A DNA stretch of 64,000 nucleotides from Butyricicoccus intestinisimiae (GTDB taxonomy: Bacteria; Bacillota; Clostridia; Oscillospirales; Butyricicoccaceae): assembly GCF_018918345.1 (NCBI RefSeq), contig NZ_JAHLQI010000006.1:124001-188000 (forward strand). Reading direction: 5' to 3'. The translations under genes were made by a program, and so were the position numbers. Of the stretch, positions 34,534 to 42,632 are shown piece after piece (the stretch's first letter is position 1; each line of letters starts with the position of its first letter). The notes beneath the pieces were generated by a model. That model searched no databases, was not told where the DNA came from, and worked only from the letters and a program-made list of their open reading frames with translations.

Positions 34534-34570
34534 AAAGGAAAATTTTTTTACGGCAAAGGAGAGAAAAATC

Positions 34571-34750
34571 ATGGGATTTGCAGATCCGGTGGACTACATC
34601 GTTGTTTCGTTTGAGGGAGATTATGCCATGCTGCGCAAGGCGGACGAGCCGGACGCACAGCTGATACAGGTGGCGATTGCGCTTTTGCCGGACGGCGCGA
34701 CGGACGGCAGCCGCGTGCGCCGCGTCATGCTCGATTACACCTTACTGTAA
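34571..34750 (+). CDS. Small DUF3006-like protein
   Basis: A 59-residue protein starting MGFADPVDYIVVSFEGDYAM and ending RRVMLDYTLL, with an AAGGAGAG RBS. The pattern (FEGDYA, an acidic turn, then ALLPDGATDGS) is similar to DUF3006 small proteins of Firmicutes, which begin with an RFEGDYAV motif and an LPxGxxEG motif. The resemblance is from memory and modest. No neighbour indicates its job. Confidence 0.6.
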   Translation: MGFADPVDYIVVSFEGDYAMLRKADEPDAQLIQVAIALLPDGATDGSRVRRVMLDYTLL

Positions 34751-34886
34751 CAAAATTGCGGTCGGATTTATAAAAACGATGGACTTATTGCATATTCCTG
34801 CTTAATTTTCCATTCGCTCTTTTCATTTTGCATCAAATCGTGTACAGTATAACAGGTGGAAAAAGTGAAAGAAGGAGTTTGCAAAA

Positions 34887-36233
34887 ATGCTGTTGAAAGA
34901 CAAAAAGTTCTACCGCATGTTTTTGATTCTGTGCCTTCCGATTGTCCTGCAGAATGTCATTTCGCTGAGTGTCAATCTGACGGACAATCTGATGCTCGGA
35001 AGCTATGCGGAAAGCGCGCTGTCCGGCGTCACAGCGGTCAACCAGATTCAGTTTATTTATCAAAACTTGCTCATCGGCATCGGTGACGGTCTGGTTATTC
35101 TGGCATCACAGTACTGGGGCAAAAAAGACACGGAGACCATTCGCAAGGTCGCAAGCATTGCCATGCGCACGGCACTCGTGCTCATGCTCGCGCTGTTTGT
35201 CATCGTGTCGCTGTTTCCGGAGCAGGCAGTCGGCCTGTTTACCAATGACGCGGAGATTATCGCCGAGGGCGTCAAGTACTTGAACATTGTGCGGTTTACC
35301 TATCCGTTTTTCTGCGTGACAACAATTTTGCTCGCGGTGCTGAGAAGTACGGAAGTGGTCAAGATTGCGTTTTACCTGTCATTGAGCACGCTGTGCATCA
35401 ATTTTTGCATCAACTGGTGCTTGATTTACGGACGGTTCGGTCTGCCGCGGCTGGGCGTGCAGGGCGCTGCAATCGGCACGTTGGTTGCGCGCATCGTAGA
35501 ATGCATCATTATTTTGTGCTACGTTGCCAAGAAGGAACGAAATCTCGGCTTAAAGCTGCGGGATTTCCTGCATGTAGACCGCTCGATTATGCGCGACTAT
35601 TATCGCGTCAGCCTGCCGATTTTGTTTATCTCGGCGATGTGGGGCGTCAATACGGCCATGCAGACCGCGATTCTGGGGCATCTGACCTCCAGTGCGATTG
35701 CGGCGAACAGCATGGCGTCGAATTTGTACTTAATTGTCAAGACAGTCGCAGTAGGCGCGGCGTCGACGACCAACGTATTTATCGGCAAGGCGATTGGCGA
35801 AGGCGATATGAAGGTAGTCAAGCAGTACGCCAAGACCTTTCAGGTTATGTTCCTGATAATGGGCATTTGCTGCGGTTTGATTTTGTATGCTCTGACCGAG
35901 CCGGTGCTGGCGCTGTACAGCTTCTCGGACGAAAGCCGCGAGCTGGCACGCACATTCCTGCACATTCTGTGCATTGTCATGGTCGGCATGTGCTATCAGA
36001 TGCCGGTCAATTCCGGCATCATCAAGGGCGGCGGTGCGACCAAGTACGCGATGATTTTGGACTTGGTGAGCATTTGGTGCATTGTCATTCCGCTGTCGTT
36101 CTTTATGGCGTTTTACGTCAAGGCATCGCCGGTTGTTGTGGTGTGGTGCCTGAATTTGGATCAGCTGTTTAAGGCGGTTCCGGCGTTTATCATGGTAAAC
36201 TATGGACACTGGGCGAAAAAACTGACGCGATAA
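34887..36233 (+). CDS. MATE family efflux transporter
   Basis: A 448-residue membrane protein with twelve predicted membrane segments, typical of multidrug and toxin extrusion pumps that swap Na+ or H+ for organic cations. N-terminal LCLPIVLQNVISLSVNLTDN and the repeat of the same pattern in the second half (SLPILFISAMWGVNTAMQT) show the two-bundle fold. AAGGAG is well placed. No regulator is adjacent and the substrate is unknown. Confidence 0.92.
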   Translation: MLLKDKKFYRMFLILCLPIVLQNVISLSVNLTDNLMLGSYAESALSGVTAVNQIQFIYQNLLIGIGDGLVILASQYWGKKDTETIRKVASIAMRTALVLMLALFVIVSLFPEQAVGLFTNDAEIIAEGVKYLNIVRFTYPFFCVTTILLAVLRSTEVVKIAFYLSLSTLCINFCINWCLIYGRFGLPRLGVQGAAIGTLVARIVECIIILCYVAKKERNLGLKLRDFLHVDRSIMRDYYRVSLPILFISAMWGVNTAMQTAILGHLTSSAIAANSMASNLYLIVKTVAVGAASTTNVFIGKAIGEGDMKVVKQYAKTFQVMFLIMGICCGLILYALTEPVLALYSFSDESRELARTFLHILCIVMVGMCYQMPVNSGIIKGGGATKYAMILDLVSIWCIVIPLSFFMAFYVKASPVVVVWCLNLDQLFKAVPAFIMVNYGHWAKKLTR

Positions 36234-36246
36234 TCAAACAGATGAG

Positions 36247-36285
36247 AAAAACACTCGCTTGCCTTCAAACGCAGGCGGGTGTTTT
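36247..36285 (+). terminator. Terminator after MATE gene
   Basis: A 15-bp stem with two G-U pairs (36248-36262 with 36271-36285) ending in TTTT. Confidence 0.85.
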
Positions 36286-36299
36286 CTGTTAGGAATCCT

Positions 36300-36328
36300 T
36301 TGACAAACGATGCTCTGCATGATACGAT
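36300..36328 (+). promoter_or_regulatory. Promoter of rsmH-like gene
   Basis: TTGACA (36300-36305), 17-base spacer, TACGAT (36323-36328). Confidence 0.75.
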
Positions 36329-36358
36329 AAAGAAAAAGTATCTAAGAAGAAAGAACGA

Positions 36359-37405
36359 ATGATTATGGAAGAACAACAGCAGCATAAACGCCGCAAACGA
36401 TATAAAGGCACCCATCCGCGAAAATTCAGCGAAAAATATAAGGAACTGAATCCGGAAAAATATCAGGATGATGTCAAAAAGATTATCGGACAGGGCAAGA
36501 CGCCTGCCGGTATGCACATTTCTATTATGGTGCAGGAAATTCTGGATTTTTTGCAGATTCAGCCGGGACAGGTCGGCTATGATGCCACATTGGGATATGG
36601 CGGACACACGCGCCGCATGCTGGAGTGCCTGCACGGACAGGGACACATGTACGCGACGGATGTAGACCCGATTGAATCGGAAAAGACAAAAAAACGTCTG
36701 GCAGAGCTGGGCTTTGGCGAGGATATTCTGACCATTCGCCGCATGAATTTTTCGGAAATTGACAAGGTCGCAGACGAAAAATTTGATTTTGTTCTGGCAG
36801 ATCTCGGCGTCTCCTCGATGCAGATTGACAATCCGGAACGCGGCTTTACATTTAAGCAGGACGGCCCGCTGGATTTGCGCCTAGACCCGACATCCGGCAC
36901 GTCTGCCGCGCAGCGGCTGCGCGAGCTGGATGAGGATGAGCTGGTGGGGCTGCTGGTCGAAAATTCCGATGAACCGTATGCACAGTGCATTGCCTCGGAA
37001 ATTATGCGGACGTTTGCCCGCGGCGAGACCATTGACACAACCCGACAGCTGTATGATGCCATTGCCCGCGCGCTGTCGTTCCTGCCCAAAAGCGAGCAGA
37101 AGGACATGGTGAAAAAATCGTGTCAGCGCTGCTTTCAGGCGCTGCGCATTGATGTCAACAGCGAATTTGAGGTGCTGTATGCGTTTTTGGAAAAGCTGCC
37201 GACCGTGCTCAAGCCGGGTGGGCGCGTGGCGATTCTGACCTTCCATTCCGGCGAGGATCGGCTGGTCAAAAAGGCGTTCAAACAGGGCGTGCGCGACGGC
37301 GTGTACCGCGAGGCGGCGCGCGATGTGGTTCGCCCGTCCGCGCAGGAGTGCTATCAAAATCCGCGCGCACACTCAACCAAAATGCGCTGGGCAATCAAAG
37401 CGTAA
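36359..37405 (+). CDS. rsmH: RsmH-family 16S rRNA (cytosine-N4) methyltransferase, stand-alone copy
   Basis: A 348-residue SAM methyltransferase of the RsmH/MraW family, which modifies C1402 of 16S rRNA. Family motifs: YDATLGYGGHTRRML, DVDPIE, FVLADLGVSSMQIDNPERGF, SFLPKS, FQALRIDVNSE and ILTFHSGEDRLVK. A ~45-residue basic N-terminal extension precedes the usual start, and the gene is not in a division (mra/dcw) cluster where rsmH normally sits. It may be the only copy or a second paralogue; the extension favours the latter. RBS is weak (AAGAAAGA). Confidence 0.85.
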   Translation: MIMEEQQQHKRRKRYKGTHPRKFSEKYKELNPEKYQDDVKKIIGQGKTPAGMHISIMVQEILDFLQIQPGQVGYDATLGYGGHTRRMLECLHGQGHMYATDVDPIESEKTKKRLAELGFGEDILTIRRMNFSEIDKVADEKFDFVLADLGVSSMQIDNPERGFTFKQDGPLDLRLDPTSGTSAAQRLRELDEDELVGLLVENSDEPYAQCIASEIMRTFARGETIDTTRQLYDAIARALSFLPKSEQKDMVKKSCQRCFQALRIDVNSEFEVLYAFLEKLPTVLKPGGRVAILTFHSGEDRLVKKAFKQGVRDGVYREAARDVVRPSAQECYQNPRAHSTKMRWAIKA

Positions 37406-37411
37406 AACAAC

Positions 37412-37440
37412 TTGACAAAATGCCGGAGCAAAACTATTGT
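37412..37440 (+). promoter_or_regulatory. nadA distal promoter
   Basis: TTGACA (37412-37417), 17-base spacer, TATTGT (37435-37440), directly after the rsmH stop. Confidence 0.6.
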
Positions 37441-37474
37441 TTTTGCTGATTTTCAGGCAATTTTGGCTCGGTGC

Positions 37475-37503
37475 TTGACAGATTGTGTAAAACATGATAT
37501 TCT
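37475..37503 (+). promoter_or_regulatory. nadA proximal promoter
   Basis: TTGACA (37475-37480), 17-base spacer, TATTCT (37498-37503). Tandem with the promoter 63 bases upstream. Confidence 0.7.
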
Positions 37504-37588
37504 CAAAAACGATAAACATATAAAAACACTGGGAAATGCCGTGCATTTTCCATTTCCACTACCGACACCCTATCAGGAGAAATGACGT

Positions 37589-38503
37589 ATGATTCGTGAG
37601 ATTCAGGATGAAATTCTGCGCTTGAAAAAAGAGCAGGACGTATGTATTTTGGCACACAGCTATGTAGCAAGGGAGATTTCGGAAGTTGCTGACTTTGTCG
37701 GCGATTCCTACGGTCTGAGCGTACAAGCCATGAGCGCACCGCAGAAGACGGTGATCATGTGCGGCGTTCGGTTTATGGCAGAGACCTGCAAGATTCTCTC
37801 TCCGGAGAAGAAGGTTTATCTGGCAAATCCGGTGGCTGGATGTCCGATGGCTGAGCAGATGGACAAGGATCTGATCGGCGCTTGGAAGAAGGCAAATCCG
37901 GATTATACCGTTGTTGCGTACATCAACACCACCGCAGAGCTCAAGACGATTTGTGATGTATGCTGCACCTCTTCCTCCGCAGTACAGATTGTAAACAATC
38001 TGGATACCGACAAGATTCTGTTTATTCCGGACTGCAATTTGGGTCAGTTCGTGGCAGAACAGTGTCCGGACAAGGACATCAAGCTGCTGCAGGGCGGCTG
38101 CCCGATTCATGCCGCTGTTCCGAAGAAAGCGGTTGACGAGGCGCGCGCAGCACATCCGGACGCACTGCTTCTGGTTCATCCGGAGTGTGTACCGGCTGTC
38201 GCTTCTCAGGCAGACTACGTTGGCTCCACCACGGGCATCATGAACTACGCAAAGAAGTCCGATGCCAAGGAGTTCATCATCGGCACCGAAATCAGCATTG
38301 CGGAGCATCTGCAGTATGAGTGCCCGGATAAGAAGTTCTATCCGCTGAGCAAGCAGCTGATTTGCCCGAACATGAAGTCTACTACGCTGGTAGATGTCCT
38401 CAACGTACTGCAGGGCACCGCAGGCGAGGAGATCACCATGGACGAGGAGACCCGTCTGGCAGCCAAGCACTGCATTGACGAGATGATCCGTCTGGGCGGC
38501 TAA
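37589..38503 (+). CDS. nadA: Quinolinate synthase
   Basis: A 304-residue [4Fe-4S] enzyme that condenses iminoaspartate with DHAP to quinolinate for NAD synthesis. The three cluster cysteines are seen in VIMCGVRFMAE, VHPECVPAV and LICPNMKSTT, and SYVAREISEVADFVGDSY is typical. Length matches the short NadA class. RBS AGGAG is 9 bases upstream. nadB and nadC, often adjacent, are absent from this window, so NadA is on its own transcript with two promoters. Confidence 0.97.
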   Translation: MIREIQDEILRLKKEQDVCILAHSYVAREISEVADFVGDSYGLSVQAMSAPQKTVIMCGVRFMAETCKILSPEKKVYLANPVAGCPMAEQMDKDLIGAWKKANPDYTVVAYINTTAELKTICDVCCTSSSAVQIVNNLDTDKILFIPDCNLGQFVAEQCPDKDIKLLQGGCPIHAAVPKKAVDEARAAHPDALLLVHPECVPAVASQADYVGSTTGIMNYAKKSDAKEFIIGTEISIAEHLQYECPDKKFYPLSKQLICPNMKSTTLVDVLNVLQGTAGEEITMDEETRLAAKHCIDEMIRLGG

Positions 38504-38521
38504 TTTTTTTGGAAATACCAT

Positions 38522-38559
38522 CGGCTCTGCTTTCTCAGGGAAGTGGAGCCGTTCTTTTT
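38522..38559 (+). terminator. Probable terminator after nadA
   Basis: CGGCTC (38522-38527) pairs with GAGCCG (38546-38551), with inner partial pairing and TTCTTTTT after it; ends shortly before the mnmA RBS, so read-through is possible. Confidence 0.6.
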
Positions 38560-38576
38560 GAGGAGAGGACCATGCT

Positions 38577-39653
38577 ATGAAGGAAAAGATTCTCGCAGCC
38601 ATGAGCGGCGGCGTGGACAGCTCGGCGAGTGCGGTGCTGCTGCTGGAGCAGGGCTATGACGTGGCGGGCGTGACGATGGCGCTGTATGATCAGGGCGATA
38701 TCGGCAAAAAGACGCGTTCGTGCTGCTCTGCCGATGACATCGCGGACGCACGCAGCGTGTGCGCGCGTCTGGGCATTGATCATTATGTCTTTAATATGGG
38801 CAATATTTTTCATAAAGAGGTCATTGACCGGTTTATTTCCGGCTATCAGTGCGGCTTGACGCCGAATCCGTGCATTGACTGCAACAAATACGTCAAGTTT
38901 GATGCGCTGCTGCGCCGTGCCGGTGATGTCGGCTGCTGGCGCATTGCGACCGGTCACTATGCCCGCATTGAGTATGATGATGCCGCACAGCGGATTTTGC
39001 TCAAGACTGCGGCGGATGACCACAAGGATCAGACGTATTTTCTGTATTCCATGACGCAGGAGCAGCTCGCGCGCGTGAAATTTCCGCTCGGCGGACTGAC
39101 CAAACCGGAGACGCGCCGTCTGGCGGAAAAAGCCATGCTGACCAATGCGCGAAAGCCGGACAGTCAGGACATCTGCTTTGTACCGGACGGCGATTATGCC
39201 GGCTTTATTGAGCGCACCACGGGACAGGCACCGAAGCCGGGCGATTTTCTCGACACCGAAGGCCGTGTCATCGGACAGCATCGCGGTCTGGTGCATTATA
39301 CGGTCGGACAGCGCAAGGGTCTGGGCTTTGCATTTCCGGAACCGCACTATGTGTGCAGCAAAGACGCACAGCACAATACCGTGACCATCGGCACATCGGA
39401 ACGGCTGTTTGCCAAGCGCCTGCTGGCAGGTGACTGCAATTGGATTGCGGTGCAGGCGCTGACGGCGCCGATGCGCGTGCAGGCAAAAATTCGCTATGGA
39501 CAGAAGGCGCAGCCCGCGACGCTGTTTCCGGATGAAAACGGAACCGTCATTGAATTTGACGAGCCGCAGCGCGCAATTTCGCCGGGACAGGCAACCGTCT
39601 GGTATGACGGAGATGTCGTTGTCGGCGGCGGTACGATTATTAAGAGTTTATAA
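38577..39653 (+). CDS. mnmA: tRNA-specific 2-thiouridylase MnmA
   Basis: A 358-residue enzyme that thiolates U34 of tRNAs for Glu, Gln and Lys. The PP-loop AMSGGVDSS is at residues 8-16; the two catalytic cysteines lie in NPCIDCNKYVKF and SQDICFVPDGDY; DDHKDQTYFLYSM and the C-terminal beta domain (HYTVGQRKGLG onward) are complete. RBS GAGGAGAGG is upstream. A cysteine desulfurase that would supply sulfur is not adjacent. Confidence 0.97.
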   Translation: MKEKILAAMSGGVDSSASAVLLLEQGYDVAGVTMALYDQGDIGKKTRSCCSADDIADARSVCARLGIDHYVFNMGNIFHKEVIDRFISGYQCGLTPNPCIDCNKYVKFDALLRRAGDVGCWRIATGHYARIEYDDAAQRILLKTAADDHKDQTYFLYSMTQEQLARVKFPLGGLTKPETRRLAEKAMLTNARKPDSQDICFVPDGDYAGFIERTTGQAPKPGDFLDTEGRVIGQHRGLVHYTVGQRKGLGFAFPEPHYVCSKDAQHNTVTIGTSERLFAKRLLAGDCNWIAVQALTAPMRVQAKIRYGQKAQPATLFPDENGTVIEFDEPQRAISPGQATVWYDGDVVVGGGTIIKSL

Positions 39654-39657
39654 AAAG

Positions 39658-39700
39658 AATCCTCTGTTTCCCATGTACGACAGGAGACAGAGGATTTTTT
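39658..39700. terminator. Bidirectional terminator
   Basis: AATCCTCTGT (39658-39667) with ACAGAGGATT (39687-39696), T run after. It serves mnmA and the convergent small gene. Confidence 0.88.
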
Positions 39701-39704
39701 GCAA

Positions 39705-39944
39705 TCAGAGGTTGTATTCCATGCGGGCGCGGTCAACCGTGTATCCCAAGCTGGTCAGGCAGTCGCGCAGCATTTGCGGCGTGACGGATTTGTCGTCAAA
39801 TTCGACAGAGACCAGATTGCCGCCGCTGTCTGTTTCCACAGACAGCACGCCGTCGCACGAGCGATGAAACGCCTGCCGGAGCCGTTTGGCGTCGTAGCTG
39901 ACACCGAGCGGTGTGACGGAAAAATATGCGTTGTTTTTGGACAT
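39705..39944 (-). CDS. Small HMA-like (ferredoxin-fold) protein without CxxC
   Basis: A 79-residue protein. The pattern GVLSVETDSGGNLVSVEFDD and VTPQMLRDCLTSLGYTV follows the beta-alpha-beta-beta-alpha-beta layout of heavy-metal-associated domains such as copper chaperones, but the metal-binding MxCxxC loop is missing; the corresponding region carries GVSYDAKRLRQAF. It may be a degenerate metal chaperone or another ferredoxin-fold regulator. GGAGGTGA is a strong RBS just before the ATG at 39944. An upstream extension of the open frame crosses a promoter and is not used. Confidence 0.7.
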   Translation of the reverse strand: MSKNNAYFSVTPLGVSYDAKRLRQAFHRSCDGVLSVETDSGGNLVSVEFDDKSVTPQMLRDCLTSLGYTVDRARMEYNL

Positions 39945-39994
39945 GTGCTCACCTCCGGCAATAGTATGCGGAGATGCCGGAACAATGATACGGC

Positions 39995-40023
39995 TTGACA
40001 ACCAAAACATTGCACCGTATGAT
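39995..40023 (+). promoter_or_regulatory. Promoter of yibE/F-alkD-ygjP operon
   Basis: TTGACA (39995-40000), 17-base spacer, TATGAT (40018-40023), near consensus. Confidence 0.85.
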
Positions 40024-40055
40024 AGAACACAAAGGAGGGATGTCGTATTTTTCAA

Positions 40056-41168
40056 TTGCATCATTCCCATCCGTGCAAGGGAAATAAAAAGATTTTGCTG
40101 CTGATACTCATTGTCGCTGCTGTGATCGGCTATGTCTTGGTCAATCATGATGCGGGGCTGTACCGAGATATGACCGTAGTGAAAATCACGGATATCAGCA
40201 CGAAGCACACGGAAACGCAGACCGGCGTGCTGTCGGATAAAGAAAATTATTATGTCCAGACAATCACGGCGAACATTTTAAACGGCGAGTATAAGGGGAA
40301 AACCGCGACGCTTTCCAATCAATATACCGATTCCAATGTGCGGGACGAAGCGTATGCAGTCGGTGACCAGCTGCTTGTCGATTTGGCACGCGACGGCACG
40401 ACGGGCAAAATTCTCGAACAAAAGCGAGATACATTGGTGTATTTGCTTGTGGCTGTGCTGCTGATTGGCTTGATCGCCGTGGCGGATCGTGCGGGATTTT
40501 TTTCGTTTTTGTCCGTGTGCATCAATCTTGTGCTGCTGCTCTTTGCGCTGCACTGCTATCTGACGGGATGGAACATTATGGCGCTGACCGCCTGCATGAT
40601 TTTCCTGTTCACCGTGCTGTCGCTGCTCATTGGCAACGGCGTCAACCGGCGTTCTCTGTTGGCAATTGTTGTTACGCTGCTTTCTATTGCAGTCACGGCG
40701 GGTATTTACTTGTTGGTGCGCGCGGTGACGCCGGCGCTGCAATATCAGATGCTGGAGTATGCCGTCGTACCGGATGACCTTAGCGCTCTGTTTTTCTGTG
40801 AGACAATGGTTGGCGGACTGGGCGCCGTGATGGATGTGGCTATTTCTCTGATTTCCACAGCGGATGAACTGCTGGAACAAAATCCGCACATCGCATATGA
40901 CCAGCTCAGAAAGTCCGTGCGCACAGTGTCGGATGACATCATGGGCACGATGGTCAACGTGTTGTTCTTTACCTATATTTGCGGCGGTCTGCCGGGCATG
41001 CTGCTCATGCTGCGCAATGCCATGACAATGTCGTTCGTGTGGGAATATGTGCTGTCCTTTGAGATGGTGCGCTTTTTGGCCGGTTCTATCGGCTTGGTAC
41101 TTGCAGTTCCGATTACGCAGCTGGTTTTGCGCGTGTGGGTAAAGAGACAGGAGGCGGCACATGGTTAA
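40056..41168 (+). CDS. YibE/F family membrane protein (first)
   Basis: A ~370-residue polytopic membrane protein of the uncharacterised YibE/F family. An N-terminal membrane segment (about 12-30) is followed by a ~90-residue extracytoplasmic beta domain (TGVLSDKENYYVQTITANIL, then YAVGDQLLVDL) and seven or more membrane segments; GGLGAVMDVAISLISTADEL is the family core. The start is uncertain: the annotated TTG at 40056 is 17 bases from AAAGGAGGG, while an in-frame ATT at 40047 sits at ideal distance; no in-frame ATG exists. It overlaps the next gene by 8 bases. Confidence 0.82.
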   Translation: MHHSHPCKGNKKILLLILIVAAVIGYVLVNHDAGLYRDMTVVKITDISTKHTETQTGVLSDKENYYVQTITANILNGEYKGKTATLSNQYTDSNVRDEAYAVGDQLLVDLARDGTTGKILEQKRDTLVYLLVAVLLIGLIAVADRAGFFSFLSVCINLVLLLFALHCYLTGWNIMALTACMIFLFTVLSLLIGNGVNRRSLLAIVVTLLSIAVTAGIYLLVRAVTPALQYQMLEYAVVPDDLSALFFCETMVGGLGAVMDVAISLISTADELLEQNPHIAYDQLRKSVRTVSDDIMGTMVNVLFFTYICGGLPGMLLMLRNAMTMSFVWEYVLSFEMVRFLAGSIGLVLAVPITQLVLRVWVKRQEAAHG

Positions 41169-41958
41169 GATTTTGGCTGTTATATTGTTGGTGCTGATGC
41201 TGGCGGTTGGCAGAGATCGCGGTTTGCAGGCGTTTTTGACCATTTTGATGAATGTCGGCATTTTGGCAGCCGTGCTGTATGCGATTACGCTGGGCATTTC
41301 GCCGCTGCCGGTCAGCGCCATTGCAGGCATGCTGCTGACGGTTTTGATTTTGTTCTATCAAAACGGATACAATCTCAAAACGAAAGTCGCTTTTGCTGTG
41401 ATTCTGGCGGTGGAAATCATCCTGTTTCTCATCGGCATGATTTTGTGCTGCAAGGGGCATGCAGGCGGATACAGCGAGGTGAAAATCAATCTGGATGACG
41501 GTCTGTTTTTGGATGGCAACGTCGGCTTGTCCATGCTGCAGGTGGAAATCGCGGTGATTTTGCTCAGCCTGCTCGGCGCCATCAAGGACGCGGCGGTTGC
41601 GGTGACCTCCGCCGTCTATGAAGTGCACGAGAACAATCCGTCGCTGCTGCCGTCGCAGCTGTTCGGCTCCGGTCTCAAAATCGGACGGGAAATTCTGGCG
41701 ACCACCATGAACACCCTGTTTTTTGCCTGCGTCGGAGAATCGTTGCTGCTGTTTAACATTATTTGCTATTGGGGATATTCGTTTGGCTATATTCTCAATT
41801 CCAAAGCGCTGTTTCAGGTGCTGCTGTATACGGGCATTGCGGCGATTGGCTGTATCGCGGCGATTCCGCTTGCCGCCATCGCCATGGCGATGACGCTTAA
41901 GCGGCGGGATGGCACGGGAGCACCTCCGCGCGGACAGCACACGGAGGGCGAAGCATGA
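41161..41958 (+). CDS. YibE/F family membrane protein (second)
   Basis: A 265-residue companion of the previous protein, with about seven membrane segments and no large external domain. It shares the family core (LLGAIKDAAVAVTSAVYEV, NNPSLLPSQLF, GREILATTMNTLFF). Adjacent YibE/F pairs are common in Firmicutes, so the two likely form one complex; transported substrate is unknown. AGGAGG-like GACAGGAGG precedes the ATG inside the upstream gene. It overlaps alkD by four bases. Confidence 0.85.
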   Translation: MVKILAVILLVLMLAVGRDRGLQAFLTILMNVGILAAVLYAITLGISPLPVSAIAGMLLTVLILFYQNGYNLKTKVAFAVILAVEIILFLIGMILCCKGHAGGYSEVKINLDDGLFLDGNVGLSMLQVEIAVILLSLLGAIKDAAVAVTSAVYEVHENNPSLLPSQLFGSGLKIGREILATTMNTLFFACVGESLLLFNIICYWGYSFGYILNSKALFQVLLYTGIAAIGCIAAIPLAAIAMAMTLKRRDGTGAPPRGQHTEGEA

Positions 41959-42632
41959 CGGAAATTCAACGGCAATTGTTTGCTCTGCGCGATCAAGCAT
42001 ACAAAGACTTTCACAAAAAGCTGATTCCGACCATAGATTCGAATCGTATCATTGGTGTGCGGACGCCGATTTTGCGCAGCATGGCAAAGCGGTGTGCAGG
42101 ACAGCCGGAGGCGCAGGCATTTTTGCACGCGCTGCCGCATACCTATTATGAAGAAAACAATTTACATGCGTTTTTGCTGGAGCAAATCACAGACTATCCG
42201 ACGCTTTTGGCAGAATTACACGCGTTTTTGCCGTACATCGACAATTGGGCAACCTGCGACAGTCTGCGCCCCAAGTGCGTCAAAAAGCATCTGCCGGAAT
42301 TTTTGCGGGAGATTCGAACGTGGCTTTCGTCTGAACGGATATATACCATTCGGTTTGGACTTAATATGCTCCTGTCCTTTTATCTGGACGATGCGTTTGA
42401 GCCGGAATATCTGCTGTGGGCGGCACAGGTGCAGTCGGAGGAATACTATGTGCAGATGATGCAGGCGTGGTATTTTGCCACGGCACTCGCCAAGCAGTGG
42501 GACAGCACAATTGGGTATTTGCAAACCGATCGGTTAAATCTATGGGTTCATAACAAGACCATTCAAAAGGCCATAGAGAGCCGCCGCGTCACCGACCAAC
42601 ACAAACAGTATTTGAGGACCTTGAAGCGATGA
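41955..42632 (+). CDS. DNA alkylation repair protein (AlkD family)
   Basis: A 225-residue all-helical HEAT-like protein of the AlkC/AlkD glycosylase family, which removes alkylated purines without base flipping. IGVRTPILRSMAKRC, YEENNLHAFLLEQI, DNWATCDSLRPKCVKKH and the RFGLNMLLSFYL block match the family; the DNW segment contains the conserved active-site Asp and Trp. ATGA overlaps link it to both neighbours. Why it is coupled to YibE/F transporters is unclear. Confidence 0.85.
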   Translation: MTEIQRQLFALRDQAYKDFHKKLIPTIDSNRIIGVRTPILRSMAKRCAGQPEAQAFLHALPHTYYEENNLHAFLLEQITDYPTLLAELHAFLPYIDNWATCDSLRPKCVKKHLPEFLREIRTWLSSERIYTIRFGLNMLLSFYLDDAFEPEYLLWAAQVQSEEYYVQMMQAWYFATALAKQWDSTIGYLQTDRLNLWVHNKTIQKAIESRRVTDQHKQYLRTLKR

